From: Nocardia brasiliensis IFM 10847
GTDB lineage: Bacteria; Actinomycetota; Actinomycetes; Mycobacteriales; Mycobacteriaceae
Direction of reading: 5' to 3'
Length of the DNA stretch: 64,000 bases
Assembly (NCBI RefSeq): GCF_000710915.1
Contig: NZ_BAUA01000072.1
Coordinates: forward strand, 1 to 64,000
In this document: piece by piece, positions 8,475 through 17,948 of the stretch
How the letters are laid out: each line of letters begins with the position of its first letter
How positions within the stretch are numbered: position 1 is the first letter of the stretch
Program-made: the position numbers and the translations under genes
Notes under the pieces: model-generated
Seen by the model: the letters and a program-made list of their open reading frames with translations, nothing else
Told to the model about the DNA's origin: nothing
The model's database searches: none

Positions 8475-9299
8475 ATGAGTCATACTCGCGTTGTCACCCA
8501 GCATCCCTTCGACGCCGCCGTCGAGCTCACGCCCATCGATGTGGGGACGTTCACCGGACGGACCACGCCGGAGTACGCGAATATGGTCGGGCCGTTCGGG
8601 GGGATCACGGCTGCCACGGTGATCAGGGCGGTACAGCGGCATCCGGAGTGTCTCGGTGCGCCGCTGTCGCTCACGGTGAACTACGCGGGTCCGATCGCCG
8701 AGGGCCCGTTCGAGGTCAGCGCGATACCGGCCCGCACGAACCGGACCACTCAGCACTGGACGTTGACGATCACCCAGGACGGCGTCGTCACCACCACAGC
8801 CACCGCACTTTTCGGTATCCGGCGCCAGACCTGGCAGCACACCGAGGCCGTCGCGCCGCCGGCGCCGCCCGCGGCCACGGTGCCGCAGGGACCGGTGCCG
8901 GACTTCCTGGCCTGGGTCGAGAACTACGACATGCGTTTCGTCACAGGCGGTCTCGTCGCGGCGGAGGGAGACGCCCAGCCGTCCTCGACCTCCACACTGT
9001 GGGTGCGCGATCATCCGCCGCGGCCGCTGGACTATCCGGCGCTGACCGCACTGACCGACGTGTTCTTTCCGCGGGTCATGCTGCGCATCGGCCGATTCGT
9101 CCCGGCCGGCACGGTCTCGCTGACGGTGTACTTCCACGCCGACGACGAACTGCTCGCCACCCAGGCCGACCAGCCGGTCCTCGCCACCGCGCGCGGCCGC
9201 CGCTTCGGCAACGGCTTCTTCGATCACGCCGCGGAACTGTGCACACCCGGCGGGGCGCTGCTGGCGACGAGTCACCAGCTCGCGTATTTCAAGGACTGA
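8475..9299 (+). CDS. acyl-CoA thioesterase-like hotdog protein
   Basis: 274 residues with two hotdog halves, typical of the TesB/4HBT_3-like thioesterases of actinomycetes. The first half contains MVGPFGGITAATVIRAVQRHP and the second ends RRFGNGFFDHAAELCTPGG. It probably hydrolyses acyl-CoA to free acid and CoA in the cytosol. Either ATG 8475 or ATG 8451 could be the start; the protein family suits MSHTRVV. The open frame reaches back to 7884 through the previous gene, but that part is a shadow of the ATP-grasp gene. Confidence 0.8.
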   Translation: MSHTRVVTQHPFDAAVELTPIDVGTFTGRTTPEYANMVGPFGGITAATVIRAVQRHPECLGAPLSLTVNYAGPIAEGPFEVSAIPARTNRTTQHWTLTITQDGVVTTTATALFGIRRQTWQHTEAVAPPAPPAATVPQGPVPDFLAWVENYDMRFVTGGLVAAEGDAQPSSTSTLWVRDHPPRPLDYPALTALTDVFFPRVMLRIGRFVPAGTVSLTVYFHADDELLATQADQPVLATARGRRFGNGFFDHAAELCTPGGALLATSHQLAYFKD

Positions 9300-9389
9300 C
9301 TCGCCCGCCGGACCAAACCGGCGGCCCGAGCGGCGCGAATCCCTGGTAATGCCGCTGTGCACCGCGGCAGCTACGAGAGGATCCACAAT

Positions 9390-10409
9390 TTGAGATCACG
9401 GCGATGGATACGACGAAGCGCCCTGCGCTGGGCGCTGGCCACCACCCTGACCGCGGCAGGACTGGCCGGCGCGGCCGGCACCGCGACCGCCGCACCGGCG
9501 GGCATCGTGTCGGTAACAGATGTCAACGATCGGCAGCAGACCGTCATGGTGTATTCACCCGCGATGGACCGGCCGATCCCGATCCAGATCATCCGGGCCG
9601 CCGACCGGACGACACCACGGCCCACGATGTATCTGCTCAATGGTTCCGGCGGCGGCCCGAACGAGAGCGGCTGGGATGTGCAGACCGACGCGGTGAGTTT
9701 TCTGCGCGGCAAAGACGTCAACGTCGTCACGCCCTTCGGCGGCGCCAATTCCTATTACACCGACTGGGTCCGCGCGGACGCGGTGCTCGGTTACAACAAA
9801 TGGCAGACGTTCCTCAACGAGGAATTGCCGCCGGTCATCGAGGAGTTCTTGGGCGCCAACGGAACTCGCGCCCTCGCCGGCGTTTCGATGAGCGGCACCT
9901 CGGTGCTGAACCTGGCGATCGCCAAGCCCGGCTTCTGGAGCAGCGTGGCTTCCTACAGCGGGTGCGCACAGACCTCGGACCCGATCGGCCAGGAATTCGT
10001 CCGGCTCACGGTGGAGAATTGGGGCGGCGGTCAGAGCGTCGAGAACATGTGGGGTCCGCGCAACGGACCGCTGTGGCGCGCCAACGATCCGCTCGTCAAC
10101 GCCGAACGTTTGCGTGGCACAGCGGTTTACCTGAGTTCGGGTAGCGGTATCGCCGCGGCTCCGCACGACACCCCCGGCGATCGCCGGGTGCAGGAGGGCC
10201 GAATTCCGTTGCCGGTGCAGATCGCATTCGGCGGACCGATCGAAGCGGCCATCCACTACTGCACGGTGAATCTGACGAACCGCTTGCGCGAGTTGAACAT
10301 TCCGGTGACCTTCGACGACCGCCCGGTGGGCACCCATTCGTGGGGCTACTGGGAAGACGATCTGCGCACGTCATGGCCTTTCTTGGCGCAGTCGATAGGA
10401 ATCGGCTGA
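9390..10409 (+). CDS. secreted mycolyltransferase-like esterase
   Basis: 339 residues from a TTG at 9390, which sits 9 bases after GAGAGG; an ATG at 9357 has no ribosome site. The first 36 residues form a signal peptide: a twin-Arg-rich start, a hydrophobic core and a cleavage site near TATAAPA. The rest is an antigen-85-like alpha/beta hydrolase (esterase D/mycolyltransferase type) with the nucleophile in AGVSMSGTS, a WVRADAV loop and the active His in GTHSWGYWEDD. Such enzymes move mycolic acids onto trehalose or arabinogalactan in the cell envelope. The strong hairpin at 10419-10463 ends the unit. Confidence 0.85.
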   Translation: MRSRRWIRRSALRWALATTLTAAGLAGAAGTATAAPAGIVSVTDVNDRQQTVMVYSPAMDRPIPIQIIRAADRTTPRPTMYLLNGSGGGPNESGWDVQTDAVSFLRGKDVNVVTPFGGANSYYTDWVRADAVLGYNKWQTFLNEELPPVIEEFLGANGTRALAGVSMSGTSVLNLAIAKPGFWSSVASYSGCAQTSDPIGQEFVRLTVENWGGGQSVENMWGPRNGPLWRANDPLVNAERLRGTAVYLSSGSGIAAAPHDTPGDRRVQEGRIPLPVQIAFGGPIEAAIHYCTVNLTNRLRELNIPVTFDDRPVGTHSWGYWEDDLRTSWPFLAQSIGIG

Positions 10410-10418
10410 CCTACCCGG

Positions 10419-10463
10419 CCCGGGTGCTCCGCAATAGCTGAAATCGCTATGCGGAGCACCGGG
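10419..10463 (+). terminator. hairpin terminator after the mycolyltransferase-like gene
   Basis: Inverted arms CCCGGGTGCTCCGCA-A-TAGC and GCTA-TGCGGAGCACCGGG enclose a TGAAATC loop, giving an almost perfect stem of about 18 pairs with two single-base bulges. It begins 10 bases after the stop codon. A T-run is weak, as is usual in actinomycetes. Confidence 0.7.
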
Positions 10464-10571
10464 TTCACCTCACCACTGTGGTCCGGCTTACATAATCGGC
10501 GCGCAGCCGCGTATTGAACAGCACACCCGCGGCACGCGCTTTTTCCCTGCGCGATTACGTACGGTGAAGTC

Positions 10572-11027
10572 ATGCAGCTCGCCCGGTCCACCGATCTCGC
10601 CCTGCGGACCATGATGCGGCTGGCGGTCAGCGGATCGGCTGATCAGCGCGTGACCGCCAAACTCGTTGCCCGACAGGTTGATTCCTCGGAGCACCAGGTA
10701 GCGAAAGCGGTATCGCGACTCGTCGAGCTCGGCTTCGTCGCCTCCTACCGCGGGCGTCGCGGCGGAATCTTCCTCACCGAGGCCGGCCGGGCCGGCACCG
10801 TCGGACAGCTCATCCGGGCTCTCGAGGGCGACGCCGAAGTAGTGGAATGCCTCGGCGAACATCCGTGCCCATTGGCGACCAATTGTCGTTTGCGACGAGT
10901 TCTCCAGAACGCGAAAGAAGCCTTCTATCGCGAGCTGGACAACTATCACCTCACCGATCTGGTGAGCCCGCGCATCGTCGAGCTGCTTCATCTGCCCGCC
11001 ATCGCCCCGCCCACGCACGAGAATTGA
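10572..11027 (+). CDS. nsrR: Rrf2-family regulator, NsrR-like nitric oxide sensor
   Basis: 151 residues. An N-terminal winged helix (residues 5-80) with RRGGIFLTEAGR is followed by the three Cys expected to bind an Fe-S cluster (VECLGEHPCPLATNC, residues 92-104). That spacing matches NsrR, whose [4Fe-4S] cluster is destroyed by nitric oxide, releasing target promoters. The gene directly precedes the flavohaemoprotein gene, its classical target, with a 9-base gap. Autoregulation of the nsrR-hmp unit is therefore likely. I did not find an unambiguous operator palindrome upstream. Confidence 0.85.
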   Translation: MQLARSTDLALRTMMRLAVSGSADQRVTAKLVARQVDSSEHQVAKAVSRLVELGFVASYRGRRGGIFLTEAGRAGTVGQLIRALEGDAEVVECLGEHPCPLATNCRLRRVLQNAKEAFYRELDNYHLTDLVSPRIVELLHLPAIAPPTHEN

Positions 11028-11036
11028 GGAGAAGCC

Positions 11037-12263
11037 ATGCCCACCGCGACCGGTTCGCCCAGCGATATCGCCCCGGAACTGGAACCCGCACATCAAGCGG
11101 TGATCCGCGCTACCCTGCCGCTGATCGGCACCCGGATCGACGCGGTCACACCACTGTTCTACCGCAAGATGTTCGCCGCGCACCCGGCGCTCGGCCGCGA
11201 TCTGTTCAATCGCGGTAACCAGGCACAGGGTACCCAGCAGCGCGCGCTGGCCTCGTCCATCGTCACGTTCGCCCGCCATCTGGTCGACCCGGAGCTGCCG
11301 CACCCGGTCGACCTGCTCTCGCGCATCGGGCACCGGCACGCCTCACTCGGCGTCACCGCGGATCAGTACGACATCGTGCACCGGCACCTGTTCGCCGCCA
11401 TTGTCGAGGTGCTCGGCCCGGAGGTGGTGACCGAGGTGGTCGCGGCGGCCTGGGACCGCGTCTACTGGCTGATGGCGACCGCGCTCATCGACCTGGAGGC
11501 GGGACTCTACGACGCGGCCGGGGTCGCGCCGGGCGACGTCTTCCGCCGCACCGTGGTGGTCGATCGCGTCGAGGATCCATCCGGGGTGGTGACTTTCGTC
11601 GTAGAGTCGGCCGATCCCGGCTGTGCGCTGCCGGATTTCGTACCGGGCAGCTATATTTCGGTCGGCGCGGACCTGCCCGACGGCGCGCGCCAGCTCCGTC
11701 AGTACAGTCTGGTCGAGGCGCCGGGCACCAGCCGCTACGCCTTCACGGTTCGCGTGGTCGCGGCCGAGCCGGACGCCCCCGCGGGTGCGGTCTCGTCCTG
11801 GCTGCACGACACCATCGGCGTCGGTGATCGCCTCGAAATCACCTTGCCCTTCGGCGATCTCACCCTCGACACCGCTGCCGACACTCCTGTGGTGCTGATC
11901 TCGGCCGGAGTCGGCATCACACCCATGGCGGGCATCGTGGCCTATTTGGCGGCCAATGCGCCGGACCGGCCCGCCACCGTGCTGCACGCCGACCGTTGTG
12001 CCGCCGCCCATCCACTCCGCGAGCGCGTCCGTGCGCTGTGCGACGAACTTCGAAACGTCCACCTGCACACCTGGTATCAGGACGAGGGGCACGGTCGCGT
12101 CGACCTCACCGACATCGCATTACCGCACGACGCGGACTACTACCTGTGCGGCAGCCACGCCTTCCTGCGGTCCGTGCGCGCCCAGTTGCTCGCCGCGCGA
12201 ATACCTTCCGGCCGAGTGCATTTCGAATCCTTCGCCCCCAGCGACTGGCTGCTCGGCGAATAA
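11037..12263 (+). CDS. hmp: flavohaemoprotein, nitric oxide dioxygenase
   Basis: 408 residues in the standard three-domain order: globin (about 1-150), FAD-binding barrel (155-265), NAD-binding domain (275-400). The haem-proximal His is in IGHRHASLGV; FAD is bound through RQYSL; the NAD site includes SAGVGITPM; and the C-terminal FESFAP strand is present. The enzyme converts NO and O2 to nitrate using NAD(P)H. GAGGAG precedes the ATG. It forms a two-gene unit with the NsrR-like regulator. Confidence 0.92.
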   Translation: MPTATGSPSDIAPELEPAHQAVIRATLPLIGTRIDAVTPLFYRKMFAAHPALGRDLFNRGNQAQGTQQRALASSIVTFARHLVDPELPHPVDLLSRIGHRHASLGVTADQYDIVHRHLFAAIVEVLGPEVVTEVVAAAWDRVYWLMATALIDLEAGLYDAAGVAPGDVFRRTVVVDRVEDPSGVVTFVVESADPGCALPDFVPGSYISVGADLPDGARQLRQYSLVEAPGTSRYAFTVRVVAAEPDAPAGAVSSWLHDTIGVGDRLEITLPFGDLTLDTAADTPVVLISAGVGITPMAGIVAYLAANAPDRPATVLHADRCAAAHPLRERVRALCDELRNVHLHTWYQDEGHGRVDLTDIALPHDADYYLCGSHAFLRSVRAQLLAARIPSGRVHFESFAPSDWLLGE

Positions 12264-12273
12264 CGCGCGCTGC

Positions 12274-13641
12274 TCAGCACTCGACGACCGCGACAGCCAG
12301 TCCGCCCTGCGAGGTCTCCTTGTATTTGTCGAGCATGTCCGCTCCGGTGGCGCGCATGGTCTGGATCACCTGATCGAGCGAGACGTGGTGGTGCCCGTCG
12401 CCGCGAATCGCCATGCGCGCCGCGGTGATCGCCTTCACGGCCGCGATGCCGTTGCGTTCGATGCACGGGATCTGCACGAGGCCGCCGATCGGATCGCAGG
12501 TCAGGCCGAGGTTGTGTTCCATGCCGATCTCGGCGGCGTTCTCGATCTGTGCCGGGGTGCCGCCGAGCACGGCGGCCAGGCCGGCGGCCGCCATCGCGCA
12601 CGCGGAACCGACCTCGCCCTGGCACCCCACCTCGGCGCCGGAGATCGACGCGTTCTCCTTCATCAGCTGGCCGATCGCGCCCGCGGTGAGCAGGAACTCG
12701 ACCACGCTGTCCTCGGCATCGGTGACGAACTGCTGAATATAGTGCAGCACAGCCGGAATGATCCCCGCGGCGCCGTTCGTCGGCGCGGTGACGACCCGTC
12801 CGCCCGCGGCGTTCTCCTCGTTGACAGCCATCGCGTACAGCGTGACCCATTCCATGGCACGCAGCGGATCGTTGTCCTCGGCTTCGGCGCGCAGCCGGTC
12901 GAGCAGGGTCGCGGCGCGGCGGCGCACCCGCAGCGTGCCCGGCAGCACCCCGGTGCTCGACATGCCGCGCTCGACGCAACCCTGCATGACCGCCCAGATG
13001 GCGAGCAGGTCTGCGCGCACCTGATCGCCACTGCGCCTGGTCATTTCGTTGGCCAGGACGAGTTCGGCGATGGATCGGCCGGTGGCCGCGGTGAGCGAGA
13101 GCAATTCGTCCGCCGAGCCGAACGAGTAGGGCACCTCCGTTGGCGCTTCGGCCGCACGGCCGTCGATCTCGTCCTCGTCCAGGACGAAGCCGCCGCCGAT
13201 CGAGTAGTACCGGCATTCGAGCAGTACCCGTCCCGCCGTATCACGTGCGGCGAACAGCATGCCGTTGGTGTGGAACGGCAGCCTGGTACGCGCCAGCAGC
13301 TCGATGTCCTCGTCCATCGCGAACGAGATCGGTTGCGCCCCACCGAGATAGATCCGTGCGTCGGCGCGCGCCTCGGCCACGATATCGCGCATCGTATCCG
13401 GATCGACGGACTCCGGGCGGGCACCGGCCAGTCCGGCCACGATCGCCTCCACACTGCCGTGGCCCCGTCCGGTCGCGCCGAGCGAGCCGTACAGCAGCAC
13501 CCGCAACGCGGCCGTATCGTGCAGCACGCCGGTGCCTTTCAGCCGATCGACGAACGCGCCCGCGGCGCGCATCGGCCCGACGGTGTGCGAACTCGACGGG
13601 CCGATGCCGACCTTGAACAGGTCGAAAACGCTGATGGTCAC
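12274..13641 (-). CDS. sdaA: L-serine ammonia-lyase (serine dehydratase)
   Basis: 455 residues, single-chain form with beta domain (about 1-150) then alpha domain. It deaminates L-serine to pyruvate and ammonium with a [4Fe-4S] cluster. Cys residues that fit cluster binding occur in [20 protein letters not shown] and IPCIERNG. The start ATG overlaps the glyA stop by 4 bases, so the two are coupled. With glyA it makes the exit route glycine to serine to pyruvate for the choline/betaine pathway encoded upstream. Control is presumably through the glycine riboswitch before glyA. Confidence 0.92.
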   Translation of the reverse strand: MTISVFDLFKVGIGPSSSHTVGPMRAAGAFVDRLKGTGVLHDTAALRVLLYGSLGATGRGHGSVEAIVAGLAGARPESVDPDTMRDIVAEARADARIYLGGAQPISFAMDEDIELLARTRLPFHTNGMLFAARDTAGRVLLECRYYSIGGGFVLDEDEIDGRAAEAPTEVPYSFGSADELLSLTAATGRSIAELVLANEMTRRSGDQVRADLLAIWAVMQGCVERGMSSTGVLPGTLRVRRRAATLLDRLRAEAEDNDPLRAMEWVTLYAMAVNEENAAGGRVVTAPTNGAAGIIPAVLHYIQQFVTDAEDSVVEFLLTAGAIGQLMKENASISGAEVGCQGEVGSACAMAAAGLAAVLGGTPAQIENAAEIGMEHNLGLTCDPIGGLVQIPCIERNGIAAVKAITAARMAIRGDGHHHVSLDQVIQTMRATGADMLDKYKETSQGGLAVAVVEC

Positions 13642-14960
13642 GCGAGCTCCCGCGCGGCGTCGGTGGCCGACGGGACGTGCTGGTGCAACCCGGCATAGAG
13701 CGGGAATTTCTGCGTCAAGACCTCCACCCGCACGCCGAATTCGCGCCAGGGCCGCCCCACCCGCAGGGCCGTCGCGATGATGTCGGCGACCTCGACGAAG
13801 GCCGCGCGGTCGAAGCCGCGCGCGGCCAGCGCCGGCGTGCCGATCCGCAAGCCGGAGCTGACCATCGGCGGGCGCGGGTCGAACGGAACGGCGTTGCGGT
13901 TCACCGTGATTCCCACGCTGTGCAGCAGATCCTCGGCCTGTTTGCCGTCGAGCTCGGCGGCGCGCAGATCCACCAGCACCAGGTGTACGTCGGTGCCGCC
14001 GCTGACCAGTCCGATGCCGGCGGCACGGCAGTCCTCGGCGAGCAGCCGGTCCGCGAGCAGCCGTGCACCCGTCAGGGTGCGTTCCTGGCGGTCGCGGAAG
14101 GCCGGCTCGGCCGCCATCTTGAACGCGACCGCCTTCGCGGCGATCACATGCTCGAGCGGTCCGCCCTGCTGGCCGGGGAACACCGCGGAATCGAGCTTCT
14201 TACCCAATTCGGCAGTGGCGAGGATGAATCCGCCGCGCGGGCCCCCCAGGGTCTTGTGCGTGGTCGAGGTGACCACGTGGGCGTGCGGCACGGGCGAGGG
14301 ATGCAGCCCGGCCGCGACCAGGCCGGCGAAATGCGCCATGTCGACCATCAGGTACGCGCCGACCTCGTCGGCGATGCGCCGGAACTCGGCGAAGTCGAGC
14401 TGCCGCGGATAGGCCGACCAGCCCGCCACGATCAGCTTCGGCCGATGCTCGCGCGCGAGCCGCGCCACCTCCGCCATGTCGATCCGCTGGTCGTCGGCCC
14501 GCACATGGTATGCCGCGACGTCGTACAGCCGCCCGGAGAAGTTGATCTTCATGCCATGGGTGAGGTGACCACCGTGATCCAGCGCCAGCCCGAGGATCCG
14601 ATCGCCGGGACGCAGCAGCGCATGCATCACCGCCGCGTTCGCCTGCGCACCCGAATGCGGTTGCACGTTGGCGTATTCCGCGCCGAACAGCGCGCGCAGG
14701 CGGCTCAGGGCCAGCGATTCGATTTCGTCGACGTGCTCGCATCCGCCGTAGTAGCGGCGGCCCGGATAGCCCTCGGCGTACTTGTTGGTCAGCACCGTGC
14801 CCTGCGCCTGCATGACGGCCAGGGGTGCGTAGTTCTCCGACGCGATCATCTCCAGGCCGTGCTGTTGCCTGCCGAGTTCGCGGCCGACCAATTCGGCGAC
14901 GAGCGGATCGAATTCGTGCAGCGGCACGTCGAGGTCGGTGCGGAGGGCCGGGTCTGCCAT
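13638..14960 (-). CDS. glyA: serine hydroxymethyltransferase
   Basis: 440 residues. The PLP enzyme interconverts glycine plus methylene-tetrahydrofolate with serine. The PLP Lys is in [14 protein letters not shown], with [11 protein letters not shown] and [10 protein letters not shown] also diagnostic. A housekeeping glyA is probably elsewhere, because this copy is placed behind a glycine riboswitch and in front of sdaA. That arrangement points to glycine use rather than glycine synthesis. Methylene-tetrahydrofolate could come in part from the folate-type domain of the dimethylglycine dehydrogenase upstream. Confidence 0.93.
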   Translation of the reverse strand: MADPALRTDLDVPLHEFDPLVAELVGRELGRQQHGLEMIASENYAPLAVMQAQGTVLTNKYAEGYPGRRYYGGCEHVDEIESLALSRLRALFGAEYANVQPHSGAQANAAVMHALLRPGDRILGLALDHGGHLTHGMKINFSGRLYDVAAYHVRADDQRIDMAEVARLAREHRPKLIVAGWSAYPRQLDFAEFRRIADEVGAYLMVDMAHFAGLVAAGLHPSPVPHAHVVTSTTHKTLGGPRGGFILATAELGKKLDSAVFPGQQGGPLEHVIAAKAVAFKMAAEPAFRDRQERTLTGARLLADRLLAEDCRAAGIGLVSGGTDVHLVLVDLRAAELDGKQAEDLLHSVGITVNRNAVPFDPRPPMVSSGLRIGTPALAARGFDRAAFVEVADIIATALRVGRPWREFGVRVEVLTQKFPLYAGLHQHVPSATDAARELA

Positions 14961-15002
14961 AGGGAGCCTTTCGTCGACGCGGGTCGCGCGCGTGGGTGTG
15001 GC

Positions 15003-15180
15003 TCCTCCCGCTCTGTCCTATGGCCTGAGAGATTCACGCGGACCGCGCTTGCCCCGTCGGCGAGTGTCGATGCGGACACTACTTTTCAGAGTTGCCCGAG
15101 GCGCGGCGGTACTGGGCCTGAGAGATTCCCGGGAGGTGTTGCTCCTTCGGCTCTCCGTCACGAAGATGGAGATCTCCCGC
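15003..15180 (-). promoter_or_regulatory. tandem glycine riboswitch of glyA-sdaA
   Basis: Read on the minus strand, the leader carries two copies of the conserved core GAATCTCTCAGGCC (15128-15115 and 15035-15022). The first follows GGAGAGCCGAAGGAGCAA, and the second follows GACGGGGCAAGCG and is followed by ATAGGACAGAGCGGGAG. These are the hallmarks of the two aptamers of the glycine (gcvT) riboswitch. In known cases glycine binding turns on genes for glycine breakdown, which fits the genes behind it. The ribosome site and start codon of glyA lie about 40 bases further on. Confidence 0.92.
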
Positions 15181-15200
15181 CGCGTGTGAGGCGATTATGC

Positions 15201-15225
15201 AGTTGTTGCATATAGCGCAACAACT
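15201..15225. promoter_or_regulatory. palindromic operator, probable IclR-family site 1
   Basis: Perfect 9-base arms AGTTGTTGC and GCAACAACT are separated by 7 bases (ATATAGC). The site lies just upstream of the glycine riboswitch, between the IclR gene and glyA. The core TGTTGC-N7-GCAAC recurs at 27345-27366 and 27498-27516, flanking the divergent promoters of the choline island. The IclR-family product encoded at 15302-16087 is the obvious candidate binder; this is an inference. Confidence 0.7.
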
Positions 15226-15301
15226 GCCCTATATGCGACTCAGTATTGTCGGCGAACGCGCGCGTTGTCAACGCCGGAGCCCATCCGCAAAACGCGGTCC
15301 G

Positions 15302-16087
15302 TCAGCCGTAGTAGCCGAGTCTGCGGCTGATGTCCGCGGCGCTCGCGATCGCCAGTTCCGCCATCGCGGCGAACCGGTCCGGACCGAGCCGGTAGGACGG
15401 GCCGGACACGCTGAGCGCGGCGACGATCACGCCGTTGTTGTCCAGGACCGGCGCGGCCACCGCGTTCAGGCCGATCTCGAGCTCCTCGCACACGCTGGCC
15501 CAGCCGTTCTCGCGGACCTCGACCAACTGGGTCGCCAGGTCCGCGACCTTGGTGATGGTATGCGGCGTGTAAGCCGTCAGTTTGGTGCCCACCCGCTTGC
15601 GCATGTCCGCCGGTTCCAGACCCGACAGCAGCACCTTGCCACTGGACGTGGCGTGCGCCGGGCAGCTCTGCCCGACCCAGGAGCGCAACGCGATCGAGCC
15701 GGTGCCCGCGGCCTCGACGATGTTGATGATCCGATCACCGTCCAGCACAGCGATATTCGTGGTCTCCCCCGATTCGGCGGCCAGTGCGTTGCACGCGCCC
15801 TGACTCTGCCCGACGAGATCGACCTGGGCGCTGGTGGATCCGGCGAGCCGGACGATGGAGAAGCCGAGCCGGTACTTGCCGCGATCGGAGAGCTGCTCGA
15901 CGTAGCCGCGCGATTCCAGCACGGCGACCAACCGCGACACGGTAGATTTGTGTACGCCCAGTTCGGCGGCGATTTCCGTGACGCCGGCCTGCCCGAGCTT
16001 GGCGATGATCTCCATCACGAGCAGGGCGCGGTCGACGGACTGCACCGCGGCCGCCCGCCCTCGATCCTCGCCGTCTCGATTCGCCAT
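15302..16087 (-). CDS. IclR-family transcriptional regulator
   Basis: 261 residues: an N-terminal winged helix-turn-helix (about 15-75, with VTEIAAELGVHKSTVSRLV) and a C-terminal effector-binding domain (about 90-255) with SCPAHATSSGKVLLSG and VAAPVLDNNGVIVAALSVSGP. IclR proteins bind small metabolites and act on palindromic sites. It is the last gene of the long minus-strand choline/betaine cluster, 12 bases after the CBS/nucleotidyltransferase gene. It probably controls the cluster and glyA-sdaA through the repeated TGTTGC-N7-GCAACA palindromes. The effector could be choline, betaine or a methylglycine; the sequence does not say which. Confidence 0.88.
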   Translation of the reverse strand: MANRDGEDRGRAAAVQSVDRALLVMEIIAKLGQAGVTEIAAELGVHKSTVSRLVAVLESRGYVEQLSDRGKYRLGFSIVRLAGSTSAQVDLVGQSQGACNALAAESGETTNIAVLDGDRIINIVEAAGTGSIALRSWVGQSCPAHATSSGKVLLSGLEPADMRKRVGTKLTAYTPHTITKVADLATQLVEVRENGWASVCEELEIGLNAVAAPVLDNNGVIVAALSVSGPSYRLGPDRFAAMAELAIASAADISRRLGYYG

Positions 16088-16099
16088 GACACCGCCATT

Positions 16100-17941
16100 C
16101 TAAGCCGAGGTTGCTGCGCGAACACGGACGTGTCGCTGGACGGCGGCTATCTCGCGCAGCGCCTCGTTGAGCAGGCTCCGATTCAGCGGCGACAGCTCCG
16201 ACATCAGCACCACGTCGCCGGGCCGGTGACCGGCGGACAATTGCCCGACCTGATGCACCATCCGCATGCGCTGCAACGTCACGAAAACCTCGGTCAGCAC
16301 GGTGGCGTCGCGTTCGGAGAGCACCCCGGCCGCAGCGGCCGCGCTGAGCCGCTCGGGTGTGCTCGCGGCGGTCAGACCTGCGGCCAGACCGCCCCAGCGG
16401 GCCAGGTTGACGATGGGCACCAGTGCGTGCGTCTTCAGATCGAAGGTACCGCCGCGCCGCGAGAGCACATCCCGCAGCGACCGGGTACGAACCTTCCCGG
16501 ACAACGCGTCCAGCAATTGCAGGCGCAATGCGTCGGGATGCTCGGCGGCCATCCGCCCGAAGGCCGCGGGCACCGCGCGCAGCTGGGGATCGCCCCACAC
16601 CACGCGGCCGTCGATGAGCAGCGAGGACATGATGAGACCACGGCCGTGCAGCGGGTCGTCGAGCCACTGTGCCGCGGCCGTCGCCCACTCGCCTTGCGAG
16701 CGGGCGAATTTCGGCTTGGCGGCGATCGCCCCGTTACTGTCCGCCGGTAATCCGCACGCGTCGAGGATGGCGTGCGTGCGCTGCGCGATTGCGCGCAGTT
16801 GTCCACTGGCGGTGGACAACTCGTCGTTCCAGCAGAGTGCGCTGTCCACGTCCGAGGACGGCATCGCCTCGCGCCGGGCGATGCTGCCGAGGGTCAGCCA
16901 GGAGAATCCGCCGGCCGGCGCGTCCCCGAACTCGGCGCGTGCGAGCTCGAGCGCCTTGCGGATCACCGCATCGACCACCACCGACAGGATGCCGCTCGTC
17001 GCGGACGCTTTGGTGCCGTTGCGGAACAGATCGACGGTGGTGCCCGGGATTTCGCGGGCCACCTGTTGCAACTGCGCCGGGTCGGTCGCCGCGCCGATGG
17101 CCCGGCGCAGCGTGAAGCTCTGCCGGGCCGAGGCCGCGAGCAGATCCGAGTCCTCGAGCACGCCGAGCACCTCGCCACGCCGGGTGACGACCGGCAGGTG
17201 CCGCAACCCGCAGTCGAGCATCTCCATCAGCACGGCCTCGCCGGTCAGGTCCGCGGTGACCCGCCGCGCAGGGGCGCTCATCACCCGCGCGATCGCCACA
17301 TCGACCGGCAGTCCCGCCGCCACCACCCGGGCACGCAGATCCTGGTCGGTGAAGATGCCGAAGTCGCCGTCGGGCAACCGGATCAGCACCGACGAGACGT
17401 GGCGCTCGGTCATCCGGACCACCGCGTCGCGAACGCTGGTCTGCGGCGTCACGAAAACCGGTGTGCTAGAGACGAGTTCACCGGCCGGACGACTGCCGAG
17501 GGCCGGCGAGACGGGGGCGCGGTTGCCGGACCGGGTTTTCCAGTTCGACGAAGCGAGGAAGGCGAGTCCGTCCGGTTGCGCGAACCACACCCGCACCAGC
17601 TCGCCCGGCAGCCGGATCAGCAGACTCGGTTCGATTGCCAGCGCGACGAATTCGGCGCTACCGCCGGTGAGCAGCGGCACATAGCCGAAGATGCCGCCGC
17701 GCTCGACGGTGTCGATGGTGCGATCGCCGTCGGCGCCGCCGCTGGGCCGCAGTGCGACCCGCCCTTGCCACAGCATCCAGATCTCGTCGGGCACCTGCGC
17801 CGAGTAGTCGCGGATCACGGCGCCCGCCGCGAATTCGTGCAGGGTCGAGGCCGCGGCCAACCGGTCGAGGTCGGCGCGCGGCATCGACTGGAACGGCGCG
17901 TTTCCGCCGAGGAACGCCGCTAGTTCGCCCTCCGCAGGCAT
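16100..17941 (-). CDS. cyclic-nucleotide-like, CBS and nucleotidyltransferase (DUF294) protein
   Basis: 613 residues in four parts. Residues 1-125 form a cNMP-binding-like beta barrel. Residues 150-270 form two CBS motifs (VRDAVVRMTERHVSSVLI and VLMEMLDCGLRHLPVV). Then comes a DUF294 nucleotidyltransferase domain with GSIARREAMPSSDVDSAL, which keeps the GS and DxD-like metal residues. A helical substrate-binding-like tail follows. In other bacteria such proteins resemble signal-transducing uridylyltransferases, but no activity is proven for this class. It sits within the choline operon, between the choline dehydrogenase and IclR genes, so it may sense energy or nucleotide state for this pathway. 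Confidence 0.85.
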   Translation of the reverse strand: MPAEGELAAFLGGNAPFQSMPRADLDRLAAASTLHEFAAGAVIRDYSAQVPDEIWMLWQGRVALRPSGGADGDRTIDTVERGGIFGYVPLLTGGSAEFVALAIEPSLLIRLPGELVRVWFAQPDGLAFLASSNWKTRSGNRAPVSPALGSRPAGELVSSTPVFVTPQTSVRDAVVRMTERHVSSVLIRLPDGDFGIFTDQDLRARVVAAGLPVDVAIARVMSAPARRVTADLTGEAVLMEMLDCGLRHLPVVTRRGEVLGVLEDSDLLAASARQSFTLRRAIGAATDPAQLQQVAREIPGTTVDLFRNGTKASATSGILSVVVDAVIRKALELARAEFGDAPAGGFSWLTLGSIARREAMPSSDVDSALCWNDELSTASGQLRAIAQRTHAILDACGLPADSNGAIAAKPKFARSQGEWATAAAQWLDDPLHGRGLIMSSLLIDGRVVWGDPQLRAVPAAFGRMAAEHPDALRLQLLDALSGKVRTRSLRDVLSRRGGTFDLKTHALVPIVNLARWGGLAAGLTAASTPERLSAAAAAGVLSERDATVLTEVFVTLQRMRMVHQVGQLSAGHRPGDVVLMSELSPLNRSLLNEALREIAAVQRHVRVRAATSA

Positions 17942-17948
17942 TTCCGGC

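Noticed and set aside
12140..13698. Long open frames on both strands in other phases over sdaA (for example 12140-13216 minus and 11956-13698 plus)
   Set aside because: They are Arg/Gly/Pro-rich shadows caused by high GC; the sdaA frame carries the family motifs.
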